Source: Chryseobacterium balustinum
GTDB lineage: Bacteria > Bacteroidota > Bacteroidia > Flavobacteriales > Weeksellaceae
Assembly (NCBI RefSeq): GCF_900168205.1
Contig: NZ_FUZE01000002.1
Span: 186,001-250,000 of the forward strand
Direction: 5' to 3'
DNA: 64,000 nucleotides
The notes beneath the pieces were generated by a model. The model was not told where the DNA came from. It ran no database searches and saw only the letters and a program-made list of their open reading frames with translations. This document shows, piece after piece, positions 18,093 through 27,002 of this stretch. The number at the start of each line of letters is the position of its first letter. Position 1 is the first letter of the stretch. The position numbers were made by a program, and so were the translations under genes.

Positions 18093-18695
18093 TTATCTTT
18101 CGTTGTCATCGTCTTCATCATCGAAAACATCATCATTATAATCATCGTCTTCATCATCATCAAAATTATCATCATCTTCATCTGCAAAGTTATTGCTTCC
18201 ACCTCCGAAATCATCTTCAAAATTGAAATCGTCATCCATTAAAGGCATTGCCGATTTTTTATTTTTTGATCCTGCAGCGGTTTTACTTTTGCTTGGAGCT
18301 TTTAGAGGAGCATTTCCAAATCTATAAGTTGTAATCGGATAATTGACACCTTTAGTTTCGTCTACCACTTCTACTAATTCGCAGAAAAATTCCCAAAGGT
18401 CGAGCAGCCCGTATTGAAACTGCGCTTTGTCGCCTGCAGACTCAAATGCTTCATCGATGTACACATCTGACATAATCTCGCCATCACCATCATCACTCAT
18501 ATCTTCTAGAGGTACGCTTTTTACAACAGTACCATCTTCTTCGAGAAGATTAAAAGTAGACAGCTCATCACCACTAAGGTTGAATGCACTTTTAATTCCC
18601 AAATGTAAGTTCCAGAGTGTTTGTTTTCCTTTGATTTCTACATCGCGGAAAATATCTTCTTTCGTATCTAATATTACACGGATTTTGTAAACCAT
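18093..18695 (-). CDS. pRiA4b ORF-3 family protein with a long acidic tail
   Basis: 200 residues. The first ~145 resemble the plasmid pRiA4b ORF-3 family (MVYKIRVILD, LWNLHLGIKSAFNL, then DKAQFQYGLLDLWEFFCELVEV), a small domain found in plasmids and IS passenger genes but also chromosomal in Bacteroidota. The last ~55 residues are a Lys/Ser linker (SKSKTAAGSKNKKS) and then an almost pure Asp/Glu/Asn tail with FEDDFGG and DDNFDDDEDDDYND runs. Such acidic tails often bind basic proteins or mimic DNA. The molecular function is unknown. Monocistronic with terminator. Confidence 0.75.
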   Translation of the reverse strand: MVYKIRVILDTKEDIFRDVEIKGKQTLWNLHLGIKSAFNLSGDELSTFNLLEEDGTVVKSVPLEDMSDDGDGEIMSDVYIDEAFESAGDKAQFQYGLLDLWEFFCELVEVVDETKGVNYPITTYRFGNAPLKAPSKSKTAAGSKNKKSAMPLMDDDFNFEDDFGGGSNNFADEDDDNFDDDEDDDYNDDVFDDEDDDNER

Positions 18696-18827
18696 ATCAG
18701 TATTTCAATTACTTTTTGCCTTTATTTATTATGATAAATTCTTGATGCAAATATATAATAAATGAGATTTTACAAAAAATATTTAATAATTTTTTAGAAA
18801 CTTTTTTTTCCTTACATTTCGCCAAAA

Positions 18828-19859
18828 TCATTTACTTTTCTCGAGCATAAAACTAAATTTCGTACCTTCCAAATAAACACTTTCTACTGTAATATTTTCG
18901 TTATGAGCTTCTAGTATGTGTTTTACAATGGCTAATCCTAATCCGGAACCACCCTGTCTTCTGCTTCGACTGGTCTCTACTCTATAAAATCTTTCAAAAA
19001 TTCTTGGTAAAAGTTCGGCTTTTATACCCATACCATTATCAATCACTTCGATGAGTACTTTATTCCTAAGAATACTTGTTTTCACCACAACTCTAGCTTC
19101 CTGTCTGTTGGCGTAATGAATAGCATTGGAAATTAAATTAATAAAAACCTGAGAAATTTTCTGTTTGTCGGCTTCTACAAAAATCTGGCTGTGTAAAGTC
19201 TGAAGCTGCAAAACGGTATTGTTTTTTTCGGCTTCAAGATCTAGGAGGTCAAAAATTTCTTTAATCAGAATATTAACATCAAATTTTGAAACGGTGAGAT
19301 TAATTTCTCCTGCTTCTAATCTGTTGATCATATCGAGATCGTTTACGATAGCAATCAATCTTTCTACAGAAATCCCAATTCTTTCCAAATATTTATCGCG
19401 AATCGTCAAATTTTCTACGCCACCATCAACCAAAGTCTCTACGTAACCTTGGATAGAAAAAAGAGGTGTTTTCAGCTCATGCGAAACATTTCCGATGTAT
19501 TCTTTACGGTAGCTTTCCATTTCCTTCATCATATCCATCTCGGTAAGCTGCTGCTGATTAAAATCTGAAAATCTTTCGCCCAATTCCTTCAGTGTAATAT
19601 TATTTTGATCGCTATAAACAATTTCTTCGGGAAGAATTTTTGAGATTTTCCTAACCTGCTTTTTGGCGTAATAATTAAAAAGCAGTTCTAAGACCACATA
19701 ATTAATAATGAACATCAAAATAATACACAGAAAAAGACCAATCTTAAACTGAGAAGTATGGTAATAGATATCTTTCAGTGAATCAAAAATAATCACTAAA
19801 ACGAACATCACCAATGTAAGCAGACATGATGAAACTAAGGTAAGTCTGTAAAATTTCAA
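18828..19859 (-). CDS. Sensor histidine kinase, PhoR-like
   Basis: 343 residues. Two N-terminal membrane segments (residues ~8-28 and ~40-62), a short dimerisation linker, the H-box VSHELKTPLFSIQGYVETLV (phospho-accepting His ~127), an N-box with NLISNAIHYANR (~243), G1 DNGMGIKAE, an F-box IFERFYRVE and G2 GGSGLGLAIVKHI. No periplasmic loop long enough for a sensor domain, as in PhoR-type kinases that sense through partner proteins. It follows the response regulator gene by 44 bp on the same strand, so the pair is co-transcribed. Confidence 0.92.
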   Translation of the reverse strand: MKFYRLTLVSSCLLTLVMFVLVIIFDSLKDIYYHTSQFKIGLFLCIILMFIINYVVLELLFNYYAKKQVRKISKILPEEIVYSDQNNITLKELGERFSDFNQQQLTEMDMMKEMESYRKEYIGNVSHELKTPLFSIQGYVETLVDGGVENLTIRDKYLERIGISVERLIAIVNDLDMINRLEAGEINLTVSKFDVNILIKEIFDLLDLEAEKNNTVLQLQTLHSQIFVEADKQKISQVFINLISNAIHYANRQEARVVVKTSILRNKVLIEVIDNGMGIKAELLPRIFERFYRVETSRSRRQGGSGLGLAIVKHILEAHNENITVESVYLEGTKFSFMLEKSK

Positions 19860-19903
19860 TTTTACAAGAGTTTAGGGTTAAATGTAAAGTTAGGTATTCT
19901 TAA

Positions 19904-20581
19904 TTAAACGATTAATTTATATCCTATTCCTTTTAAAGTTTGAATCGTGTTGATTCCTAATTTTTCTCTCAGTCTACGGATATGTACATCGATTGTTCTT
20001 TCGCCAACGATCACGTCATTACCCCAAACTTTTTCAAGAATCTCTTCTCTTTTAAACACTTTTTCGGTGTTTGAAGCCAAAAGATATAATAAATCAAACT
20101 CTTTTTTAGGTAATAAAAACTGCTGTCCGCTTTTAGAAACCCTAAAGTTATCTTTATCGATTATCAAATCTCCAATTTCTATCATTTTAGCATTATCCGA
20201 AACCTGAGAGGTCAACTGAAGCAATGCATTTACTTTAGAAATAAGAATTTTCGGTTTGATTAATTTCACAACATAATCATTCGCACCAGCCTGAAAACCG
20301 GCTAGCTGAGAAAATTCTTCACTTCTTGCAGAAAGAAAAACGATAAGTGTTTTTTGCAGTTCTTTTACTTTACGAAGTTCCTGGCAAGTTTCGATCCCGT
20401 CTTTTTCGGGCATCATTACATCTAATAAGATCAAATCGGGAATAATTTCTTTGGCTTTTTCTATACCTTCATTACCATTTGTAGCGGTATAAATGTCGTA
20501 GCCTTCTTTTTCCAGATTGTAAGACAGAATCTCTAGAATGTCGAGTTCATCGTCTATTAGAAGAATTTTCTTTTGGTTCAT
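19904..20581 (-). CDS. OmpR/PhoB family response regulator
   Basis: 225 residues from the ATG at 20581 (a TTG two codons upstream is possible). The receiver domain has DDE (~residues 9-11), the phospho-acceptor in LILLDVMMPEKDGIE (~52) and a K near 105 (VVKLIKPKILISK). The C-terminal winged helix has KKEFDLLYLLASN, VWGNDVIVGERTIDVHIRRLREKLG and IQTLKGIGYKL. It is partner of the downstream PhoR-like kinase and divergent from a TonB-dependent receptor (187-bp gap), which it may control. The phosphate-response assignment is inference from architecture. Confidence 0.92.
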   Translation of the reverse strand: MNQKKILLIDDELDILEILSYNLEKEGYDIYTATNGNEGIEKAKEIIPDLILLDVMMPEKDGIETCQELRKVKELQKTLIVFLSARSEEFSQLAGFQAGANDYVVKLIKPKILISKVNALLQLTSQVSDNAKMIEIGDLIIDKDNFRVSKSGQQFLLPKKEFDLLYLLASNTEKVFKREEILEKVWGNDVIVGERTIDVHIRRLREKLGINTIQTLKGIGYKLIV

Positions 20582-20624
20582 TTTCAATTTTTACGGTTCA
20601 AAGTTAATCAATTTTGAATCATGG

Positions 20625-20660
20625 ATTAACACAAAGGTTATCGTTCACATAAAGTTAACA
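20625..20660 (+). promoter_or_regulatory. Candidate response-regulator binding repeats upstream of the TonB receptor
   Basis: Within the 187-bp divergent region, TTAACA occurs at 20626-20631 and again at 20655-20660, with a GGTTATC in between (20636-20642); similar GTTAA words lie at 20603 and 20685. The TTAACA words recall Pho-box half-sites known from other bacteria, but the spacing is irregular, so this is a weak call. Confidence 0.25.
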
Positions 20661-20768
20661 ATAATTTCCATTTCGTAATAATTAGTTAAGAAAAATTTAA
20701 ATTTCGCTAAACCATTTACACCAACAAACTTCTCTTCCTTTGCACCGAAAGTAATTAGTAAAAAAGAA

Positions 20769-23249
20769 ATGAATTTTAGAAAACTGAGTATCGCTGCATT
20801 ATTCCTTACCACAACTGGGACTTTAATGTACGCTCAAGAAAAAAATGACACCGTAAAGAACGAAAAAAAGATTGAGGGTGTTATCATCAAAGGGTCTACA
20901 AAAAAAGGAACTGAAGCTAACCTGATTAATATGCAGAAAAAATCTGTAGAAGTTATTGAAAGGGTGGGTTCTGTACAATTAGCTAAACAAGGTATCGGAA
21001 ATGCATCTGCAGCAGTTACCAAAGCAACAGGAACACTAAAACAGGAAGGTAGCGGGCAAATTTTTGTAAGAGGATTGGGAGATCGTTATAATACTACAAC
21101 GTTAAACGGCTTACCGATTCCTTCTGATGATCCGGAAATGAAAAACATTGATCTTGAAATCTTCAAAACATCAATGATTGAATACATTTCTTTGGATAAA
21201 GTTTACAATCCAAAATTATACGGAGATTTCGGTGGTGCTAATATCAACATCGTATCAAAAGAATATACAGGAAAACCTTATTTCAAAGTAGGACTTGGTA
21301 GTTCTATTAATATGCAGACCTATAAAAAAGAAAACTTCAAGCTTCAAGATGGCGGACCAGGTTTCTTCGGTTATAAAACTGCTACATTTAATAAATCTAA
21401 TCCAGGTTCAACATATCCATTTACAACAAGCTGGAATTTTAAAAACGCACAAAATCCTTTTAATACTAATATTGATTTTGAAACAGGGGCTCGTTTGGGT
21501 AAATTTTCCATCTTTGCTTATGCGGGATTTGACAACAATTATGAATACAGTTCTGGTAACGAAAGCTTTTTTACAGGAACAGGAACTCGTAATAAAGATT
21601 ATCAAGTTGAAAGATATTCGTATGAAACGAATACAACTGCTTTAGTAAATCTTTCTTATAAATTAAATAATAACAATAAACTAACATTTACCTCTAATTA
21701 TATCCATTCTTCATCCCAAGTTGCAAGATTCTTTGAAGGATATAATTATGATACTGACAATAATGTAATCATTAATCGTGGTGATAATAAAATTACAGAT
21801 ACATGGATAAATCAATTAGTTGGAAATCATAAGTTAGGAAAAGATTGGGAAGCAGACTGGGCTGTAGGTTATAACAAATTGAACAGTAAAAGGCCAGACA
21901 GACTTCAGAATACAATGCTTGCAGACAGCAAAATAATTGTTGCTGGAAGTGCAGTAGATAATCACCGTTATTTTGATGAGTTAATTGATGATACTTTTCT
22001 AGGATATTTACATCTGAGTAAGAAGTTCAATAATTTTAAAGTTAACTTTGGTTATGACGGATCGTATAAGAACAGAACTTTTGATTATACATCTATCGGT
22101 ATCAAATATGGATTTAATCCTTATGATACTCAGATTGTTTTAGATCCTAATAATATCGACGGCTTTTTCAATCCACAAAACAGCCCACTTTATCAGTTTA
22201 GTTATCAAACATTTCGTGATTCAGGAAACTTATACAAACCTTGGGGTTATGATATTAAACAACACTTGCATTCAGGTTTTGTTAACGTAGATTACAACAT
22301 CTCAGATAAATTTGTGGTTCAAGTAGGTGGTAGATTCGATTATATTAATTGGGATATGAACTGGAGAGATCCTTTGGAAACGGATAAAAAACAAAAAAGC
22401 TATAATAAGTTTTTACCAGCTGTTAATGCAAAATACAGTGTAAATGATAAATCTAATCTGAGATTATCATTATCAAAAACTTACACTTTACCTCAGCCGA
22501 AAGAATTGATTCCAATTGCTTATTATGACATTACAACCAACGTTTATGGTAACCCAAATGTTGTTCCATCAGACAATTATAATGCTGATTTAAAGTGGGA
22601 GTATTTCCCTAAAGCAGGCGAAGTTATCTCTTTAACAGCTTTCGGAAAGTACATTCAAAATCCAATTGCCAGAACAACTTTCTCAACTGCAGCTTCAAGT
22701 GATATGACTTACTTCAATATTGCAAACTGGGGTTATATTGTAGGAGCAGAAGCAGAATTCAGAAAAGATATTCACGAATGGGGTAATTCTAAATTATACA
22801 CATTCATTAATACAACTTATATGCATTCTCAACAAGAATTGAAAACTGCCGATGAGTTAGCTGCAGAAAACAAAGGAAAAAGAGCAGAGTTTAGCGGTCA
22901 GACTAAAGATGATGTACAAGGTGTAGCAGACTTTATTGCTAATGCAAACTTAGGCTACAATTATAAATGGAATGATAATACACTCGATTTCGTAGTATCT
23001 TATTCTTATGTCGGGAAAAACCTTTATGCATTGGGCACCAATAAAACAGGTAATTTCTACGAATTGTCAAGAAATATTCTCGATGCTAACTTAAACTTTA
23101 CTTTAAAAAATATTGGAGTAGGTGTTAATGTGAGAAATCTTTTAAATCCTAATTATAAAATTGATCAGATGAATGGAGCAGGTACTTTCGTTCATAAAAA
23201 CTATACAAAAGGTAGAACGATTGGGTTAAATCTTTCTTATAAATTCTAA
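20769..23249 (+). CDS. TonB-dependent outer membrane receptor
   Basis: 826 residues: signal peptide (MNFRKLSIAALFLTTTGTLMYAQ), plug domain with GSGQIFVRGLGDRYNTTTLNG (~95-115) and YGDFGGANINIVSKEY, then a ~22-strand beta barrel rich in aromatic and Asn residues, ending in LNLSYKF with the terminal Phe expected for BamA-dependent insertion. It lacks the N-terminal carboxypeptidase-like repeat of SusC-type receptors, so it is a classical energy-coupled importer. The substrate is unknown. It is followed after 21 bp by a lipoprotein gene, probably one operon. The divergent PhoB-like regulator makes a phosphate-linked role possible. Confidence 0.93.
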   Translation: MNFRKLSIAALFLTTTGTLMYAQEKNDTVKNEKKIEGVIIKGSTKKGTEANLINMQKKSVEVIERVGSVQLAKQGIGNASAAVTKATGTLKQEGSGQIFVRGLGDRYNTTTLNGLPIPSDDPEMKNIDLEIFKTSMIEYISLDKVYNPKLYGDFGGANINIVSKEYTGKPYFKVGLGSSINMQTYKKENFKLQDGGPGFFGYKTATFNKSNPGSTYPFTTSWNFKNAQNPFNTNIDFETGARLGKFSIFAYAGFDNNYEYSSGNESFFTGTGTRNKDYQVERYSYETNTTALVNLSYKLNNNNKLTFTSNYIHSSSQVARFFEGYNYDTDNNVIINRGDNKITDTWINQLVGNHKLGKDWEADWAVGYNKLNSKRPDRLQNTMLADSKIIVAGSAVDNHRYFDELIDDTFLGYLHLSKKFNNFKVNFGYDGSYKNRTFDYTSIGIKYGFNPYDTQIVLDPNNIDGFFNPQNSPLYQFSYQTFRDSGNLYKPWGYDIKQHLHSGFVNVDYNISDKFVVQVGGRFDYINWDMNWRDPLETDKKQKSYNKFLPAVNAKYSVNDKSNLRLSLSKTYTLPQPKELIPIAYYDITTNVYGNPNVVPSDNYNADLKWEYFPKAGEVISLTAFGKYIQNPIARTTFSTAASSDMTYFNIANWGYIVGAEAEFRKDIHEWGNSKLYTFINTTYMHSQQELKTADELAAENKGKRAEFSGQTKDDVQGVADFIANANLGYNYKWNDNTLDFVVSYSYVGKNLYALGTNKTGNFYELSRNILDANLNFTLKNIGVGVNVRNLLNPNYKIDQMNGAGTFVHKNYTKGRTIGLNLSYKF

Positions 23250-23270
23250 ATAAAATAATCAATAAATAAA

Positions 23271-24479
23271 ATGAAAAAAACATTTTTAAGAGCTGCACTT
23301 TGCTTATCATTAGCAGTAAGCTTTACATCGGTAGCTGTTTCTTGTAGTAACAATGATGATACGGAAGAAGTATCTTCAACTCTTGATCCGAACGATTTCA
23401 AAGGTGACATCCAATCTGGACAGACCGTTACATTAGATGCTACAAAAACATATAAACTAACTGGAAAACTTTGGGTAAAAGAAGGAGCTACTTTGATCAT
23501 TCCTGCAGGAACTAAAATTGTAGCAAGTGAAGGAGCAAATTACCTAATCGTAGATAGAGGTGCTAAAATCTTTATCAACGGTACAGCTGCTGCTCCAGTA
23601 GTTTTTGAAGGAGCAGTAAACAAGCCAGGAAGCTGGGGAGGAATTGTAGTTTTAGGAAAAGCACCATCTAACAGAAGTGCTGCTGGAACTTCTACTTCAG
23701 AACTTGGAGAATTAACTTATGGTGGAACGACCAAAGATGATAACTCTGGATCAATTCAGTATGTTAAAATCAAAAACAGTGGATTTAAATATAACCCTTC
23801 AAAAGAATTTAACGGTCTTTCTCTTTTCGGAGTAGGTAGCGGAACTAAAGTTTCTTATGTATATATTTACGATGGAGCTGATGATGGTGTAGAATTTTTC
23901 GGTGGTAATGTAAATGCAGATCATATCGTTGTACTTGGTGTAGGAGATGATAGTATTGACTGGACAGAAGGATGGCAAGGTACAGCTGAATATATTTATG
24001 CTGCTAGAAAAAAAGAGTATGCAAACGATGCTGAACCAGGTAACAGAGGCGTTGAAGCTGACACTCAAGATCCAGATCATGATACAACTTTCGGAAATGG
24101 AGTTTCTAATCCTACAATTAAAAATGCAACATTCTTAGGAAATACAAAAGGTACTGAATCTCAGGCAATGAAAATCAGAGCAGGTTCTCAAGGAAAATTC
24201 GATAATATTGTTTTAGCTAATTTCTCTACAGGAATTGATTTTGAAACTAACAGAACTCTTACTTGGTTCCAAGGAGGTTCATATGTGAAAAATGTTCGTT
24301 TTGAAAGTATCGGAACTAATATTAAAGCTAAAAATACAGCTGGTACAGCTGTTGATTTAACAGCAGCAGTACTTGTTAATACAGCAGCAAATGGTGCTGG
24401 TAATGGGTCATCTCTTCCAACTTGGGCACAAGGATGGACTGGGGTTTCTACTTTTACTGCAACTGATGCAGGAAATTAG
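23271..24479 (+). CDS. Exported lipoprotein with parallel beta-helix-like repeats, paralogue A
   Basis: 402 residues with a lipoprotein signal (MKKTFLRAALCLSLAV, Cys at ~25 before SNNDDT). The body starts LDPNDFKGDIQSGQTVTL, then LWVKEGATLIIPAGTKIVA, INGTAAAPVVFEG, GSWGGIVVLGKAPSNR and NGLSLFGVGSGTKVSYV, a Gly/Asn/Val-rich pattern of short repeats typical of right-handed beta helices. Homologues are commonly annotated only as hypothetical or as surface-layer-like proteins. It is the second gene of the receptor operon, so it is likely the surface or periplasmic partner of the TonB receptor. 24511-24551 terminates it. About half identical to the next gene by eye. Confidence 0.8.
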   Translation: MKKTFLRAALCLSLAVSFTSVAVSCSNNDDTEEVSSTLDPNDFKGDIQSGQTVTLDATKTYKLTGKLWVKEGATLIIPAGTKIVASEGANYLIVDRGAKIFINGTAAAPVVFEGAVNKPGSWGGIVVLGKAPSNRSAAGTSTSELGELTYGGTTKDDNSGSIQYVKIKNSGFKYNPSKEFNGLSLFGVGSGTKVSYVYIYDGADDGVEFFGGNVNADHIVVLGVGDDSIDWTEGWQGTAEYIYAARKKEYANDAEPGNRGVEADTQDPDHDTTFGNGVSNPTIKNATFLGNTKGTESQAMKIRAGSQGKFDNIVLANFSTGIDFETNRTLTWFQGGSYVKNVRFESIGTNIKAKNTAGTAVDLTAAVLVNTAANGAGNGSSLPTWAQGWTGVSTFTATDAGN

Positions 24480-24510
24480 TAAGTAATTAGTTTCTTCATA
24501 TCAAATTGAA

Positions 24511-24551
24511 AACCACGCCCGGAATTTATTTTCCAGGCGTGGTTATTTTTT
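24511..24551 (+). terminator. Terminator of the TonB receptor/lipoprotein operon
   Basis: Perfect 9-bp stem AACCACGCC/GGCGTGGTT, 16-nt loop, followed by A and six T residues. Confidence 0.9.
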
Positions 24552-24701
24552 ACCATAAACTTAAATTTTCTTTTAAATATTTAAATTAAAATCAATTCAT
24601 CAGATTTTGAATTGGGATAATAAACAGAAAAATGGTAATTTGGTCTTCTCATTCAAAATAGATTGATAAAAATCTCGTTGAAGAAGAGTAACCTGAGAAT
24701 T

Positions 24702-25865
24702 ATGAAGAAAAATCATTTAAAAATAATCGTTGCAGCCTTTATAATTGGCTCATCATTTATTATTCATTCGTGCAGTAAAGATGAAGATATAAGTTCTGAA
24801 ATTGCCGTGATAGGAATCGCTCAGGATCCCAACAATTTTAAAGGTGACGTTACCAACGGGCAAGTGGTGACTCTTAATCCGATGATGTCTTATAAACTCA
24901 CAGGCATTGTTACGGTAAAAAATGGCGGAACTCTCGTTATTCCTGCCGGAACAAGAATTACCGCTACAGCGGGAGCTTTATCTTATGTTCTTGTCGAGCA
25001 GGGCGGAAAGATTTATGCGAACGGAACTGCGGGTTCTCCCGTTTTATTCACATCTACTACAGCCGAAGCCGGAAATTGGGGAGGAATCGTAATTTGTGGT
25101 AAAGCTCCGGTTAATACAGGAAGTACAGGTTTATCAGAGATAGGAAATTTAATATATGGAGGTTCCGAAGCTGAAGATAATTCAGGATCTCTGAACTTTG
25201 TAAGAATAGAATATGCCGGTGCCGAATTCGCTGCGGGTAAAAAATTCAATGGTCTTTCGCTTTTCGGAATTGGTAACGAGACCCGAGTAGAAAGTGTAGC
25301 ACTTTTAAATAATGCAGATGACGGCATTGAGATTTATGGCGGAACGGTAAATGTTTCAAACATTGTTTCAGCTGCAAATACTAATAATGCCTTCAGTTAT
25401 AAAGATGGATGGATTGGTAGCGCAACCAATATTTTTACCAAAAGAAAAGCAGATGGCACAGGAAATACTGGGATTACAGGGATTAATAATACAGGAAACG
25501 ACAATGCCTCACCAAGATCAAATCCTACTATTAAAAATGTCACCTTTATCGGTGGAACTTCAGGTGAATCGAACGGAATAAAACTAAAACAGGGAACTTT
25601 TGCAACATTAGATAATGTCGTAGTTTCCGATTGGTCAACCGGAATTAATATTGAAAGCGATTCTACAGTGGCTCGTTTCAACGGTAAAAAAAGAATAACC
25701 AATGTTTTGTTTAAAGATACAACAACCGAAGTTTCTTTAAAATCTTCTTTAGGTGCAACAGTTCCTATTGTAGACACCACTTATACTAAAAAACCTGATG
25801 CAACCGGAGCCGGAAATGGCATTTTAATACCATCTTGGGCAGTTGGTTGGTCCGGATTACAATAA
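24702..25865 (+). CDS. Exported lipoprotein with parallel beta-helix-like repeats, paralogue B
   Basis: About 387 residues from the ATG at 24702 (MKKNHLKIIVAAFIIGSSFIIHSC, lipobox IHSC). The rest follows paralogue A block by block: QDPNNFKGDVTNGQVVTLN, VKNGGTLVIPAGTRITA, YANGTAGSPVLFT, GNWGGIVICGKAPVN, FNGLSLFGIGNETRVESV, and the terminal PSWAVGWSGLQ against PTWAQGWTGV. It lies after a terminator, so it is transcribed separately from paralogue A. The duplication next to one receptor suggests ligand or antigenic variants (inference). Confidence 0.78.
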   Translation: MKKNHLKIIVAAFIIGSSFIIHSCSKDEDISSEIAVIGIAQDPNNFKGDVTNGQVVTLNPMMSYKLTGIVTVKNGGTLVIPAGTRITATAGALSYVLVEQGGKIYANGTAGSPVLFTSTTAEAGNWGGIVICGKAPVNTGSTGLSEIGNLIYGGSEAEDNSGSLNFVRIEYAGAEFAAGKKFNGLSLFGIGNETRVESVALLNNADDGIEIYGGTVNVSNIVSAANTNNAFSYKDGWIGSATNIFTKRKADGTGNTGITGINNTGNDNASPRSNPTIKNVTFIGGTSGESNGIKLKQGTFATLDNVVVSDWSTGINIESDSTVARFNGKKRITNVLFKDTTTEVSLKSSLGATVPIVDTTYTKKPDATGAGNGILIPSWAVGWSGLQ

Positions 25866-25987
25866 TTAAATTTAAAATCGATATAAAATTCTTTAGAAAT
25901 ATTTCTGAGGAATTTTGTTTAAATAGTTAATTTATATCATTCTAATTTAGAATTTACCTGATAGGAATTTGTCTTACAATTTGAATA

Positions 25988-26048
25988 GCTCCAGAGGAGC
26001 AATACCTTTGTAGGATAGTAATAACCACAATTAAAGCTCCGTAGGAGT
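25988..26048. repeat. Tandem short hairpins with GCTCC core
   Basis: GCTCC-AGA-GGAGC at 25988-26000 and GCTCC-GTA-GGAGT at 26036-26048, 48 bp apart, each followed by an A/C then (A)CCTTT. I recall similar GCTCCnnnGGAGC units between genes in Bacteroidota, unverified here. No T run, so not a simple terminator. Confidence 0.55.
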
Positions 26049-26084
26049 TCAACCTTTTCCAGTATTTTTAAAGTAAGAATAGTA

Positions 26085-26930
26085 TTAGTCTTTGAATTGA
26101 GACGGCGTCATTCCTGTGTGTGACTTAAAAAATTTTGAAAAACTTGCCTGATCATAAAATCCCAAATCAAAAACAATATCTTTCACCGATTTTTTTGAAA
26201 CTTTCAGAAGACGCTTTGCTTCAAGTAAAATTCTATCCTGAATAAGCGATGAAGCTGAAGAATTAATGCTTTTTTTACAGATAATATTTAAATAATTGGG
26301 CGAAATATTAAGCTTTTCAGCATAAAAAGAAACTGAACGTTCTTCTTTAAAATGCTCATCAATAAGATTCAAAAATTTTGAAAATACAGGATTCGAATGG
26401 TATTGCTCATCATTTTTAAAAATAAATTCTACCGCTTCACTGATGAGTAATCCAATCATTTCGCTACGTTTCTGAATCATTTCCCAAAAGATATTCTCAT
26501 CATTCAAAAGTTTTTTAATAGTCTTAAATTCATAAACCAGAAATTCAAAACTCATATCTGAAAGATCTATGACAGGATGATTCTGATAAAATAATTGTGA
26601 AAATCTTAAAGTCGGAATTAGGCTTTCAAACCAATCTCTGCTAATCATTAACTGATATCCTATCGTTCCTGCTTCAATATCCCATTGATGCACCTGATCT
26701 GGAAAAACCAGATGAATCTGGTAATCTTTCACTTCATAATCTACAAAATCGATGGTATGATTTCCTTTTGCTTTTTCAAAAATATTAATGATAAAAAAAT
26801 CATGTTTGTGCGGATCATCGATAGAACGTTCTCCGTAAAGCTCATTAAATAAGAGAGGTGTTTCCAAAGAATGATCATCCTTGAAATCCTGAATACCCAA
26901 AACCGGAAAATAATCTGAACGACGACTCAT
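26085..26930 (-). CDS. AraC family transcriptional regulator
   Basis: About 281 residues from the ATG at 26930 (MSRRSDYFPVLGIQDFK); a longer start at 26978 adds 16 residues without family character. An N-terminal cupin (HKHDFFIINIFEKAKGNHTIDF split over residues ~38-60, with conserved His) is followed by a C-terminal double HTH: SFYAEKLNISPNYLNIICKK and VKDIVFDLGFYDQASFSKFFKSHTGMTPSQF. It lies last in a minus-strand run with an ankyrin lipoprotein and an amidohydrolase and may regulate that operon or a distant one. No ligand evident. Confidence 0.88.
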   Translation of the reverse strand: MSRRSDYFPVLGIQDFKDDHSLETPLLFNELYGERSIDDPHKHDFFIINIFEKAKGNHTIDFVDYEVKDYQIHLVFPDQVHQWDIEAGTIGYQLMISRDWFESLIPTLRFSQLFYQNHPVIDLSDMSFEFLVYEFKTIKKLLNDENIFWEMIQKRSEMIGLLISEAVEFIFKNDEQYHSNPVFSKFLNLIDEHFKEERSVSFYAEKLNISPNYLNIICKKSINSSASSLIQDRILLEAKRLLKVSKKSVKDIVFDLGFYDQASFSKFFKSHTGMTPSQFKD

Positions 26931-27002
26931 TCCGAATGATTTTTGCTTAAAATTAGTGAAATTTATGCAGGAAATCATTTTCAGAATATAAGTTTAGGTA
27001 GT

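Noticed and set aside
20625..20660. True Pho box upstream of the TonB receptor
   Set aside because: TTAACA words are present but without the regular 11-bp spacing; kept only as a low-confidence regulatory candidate.
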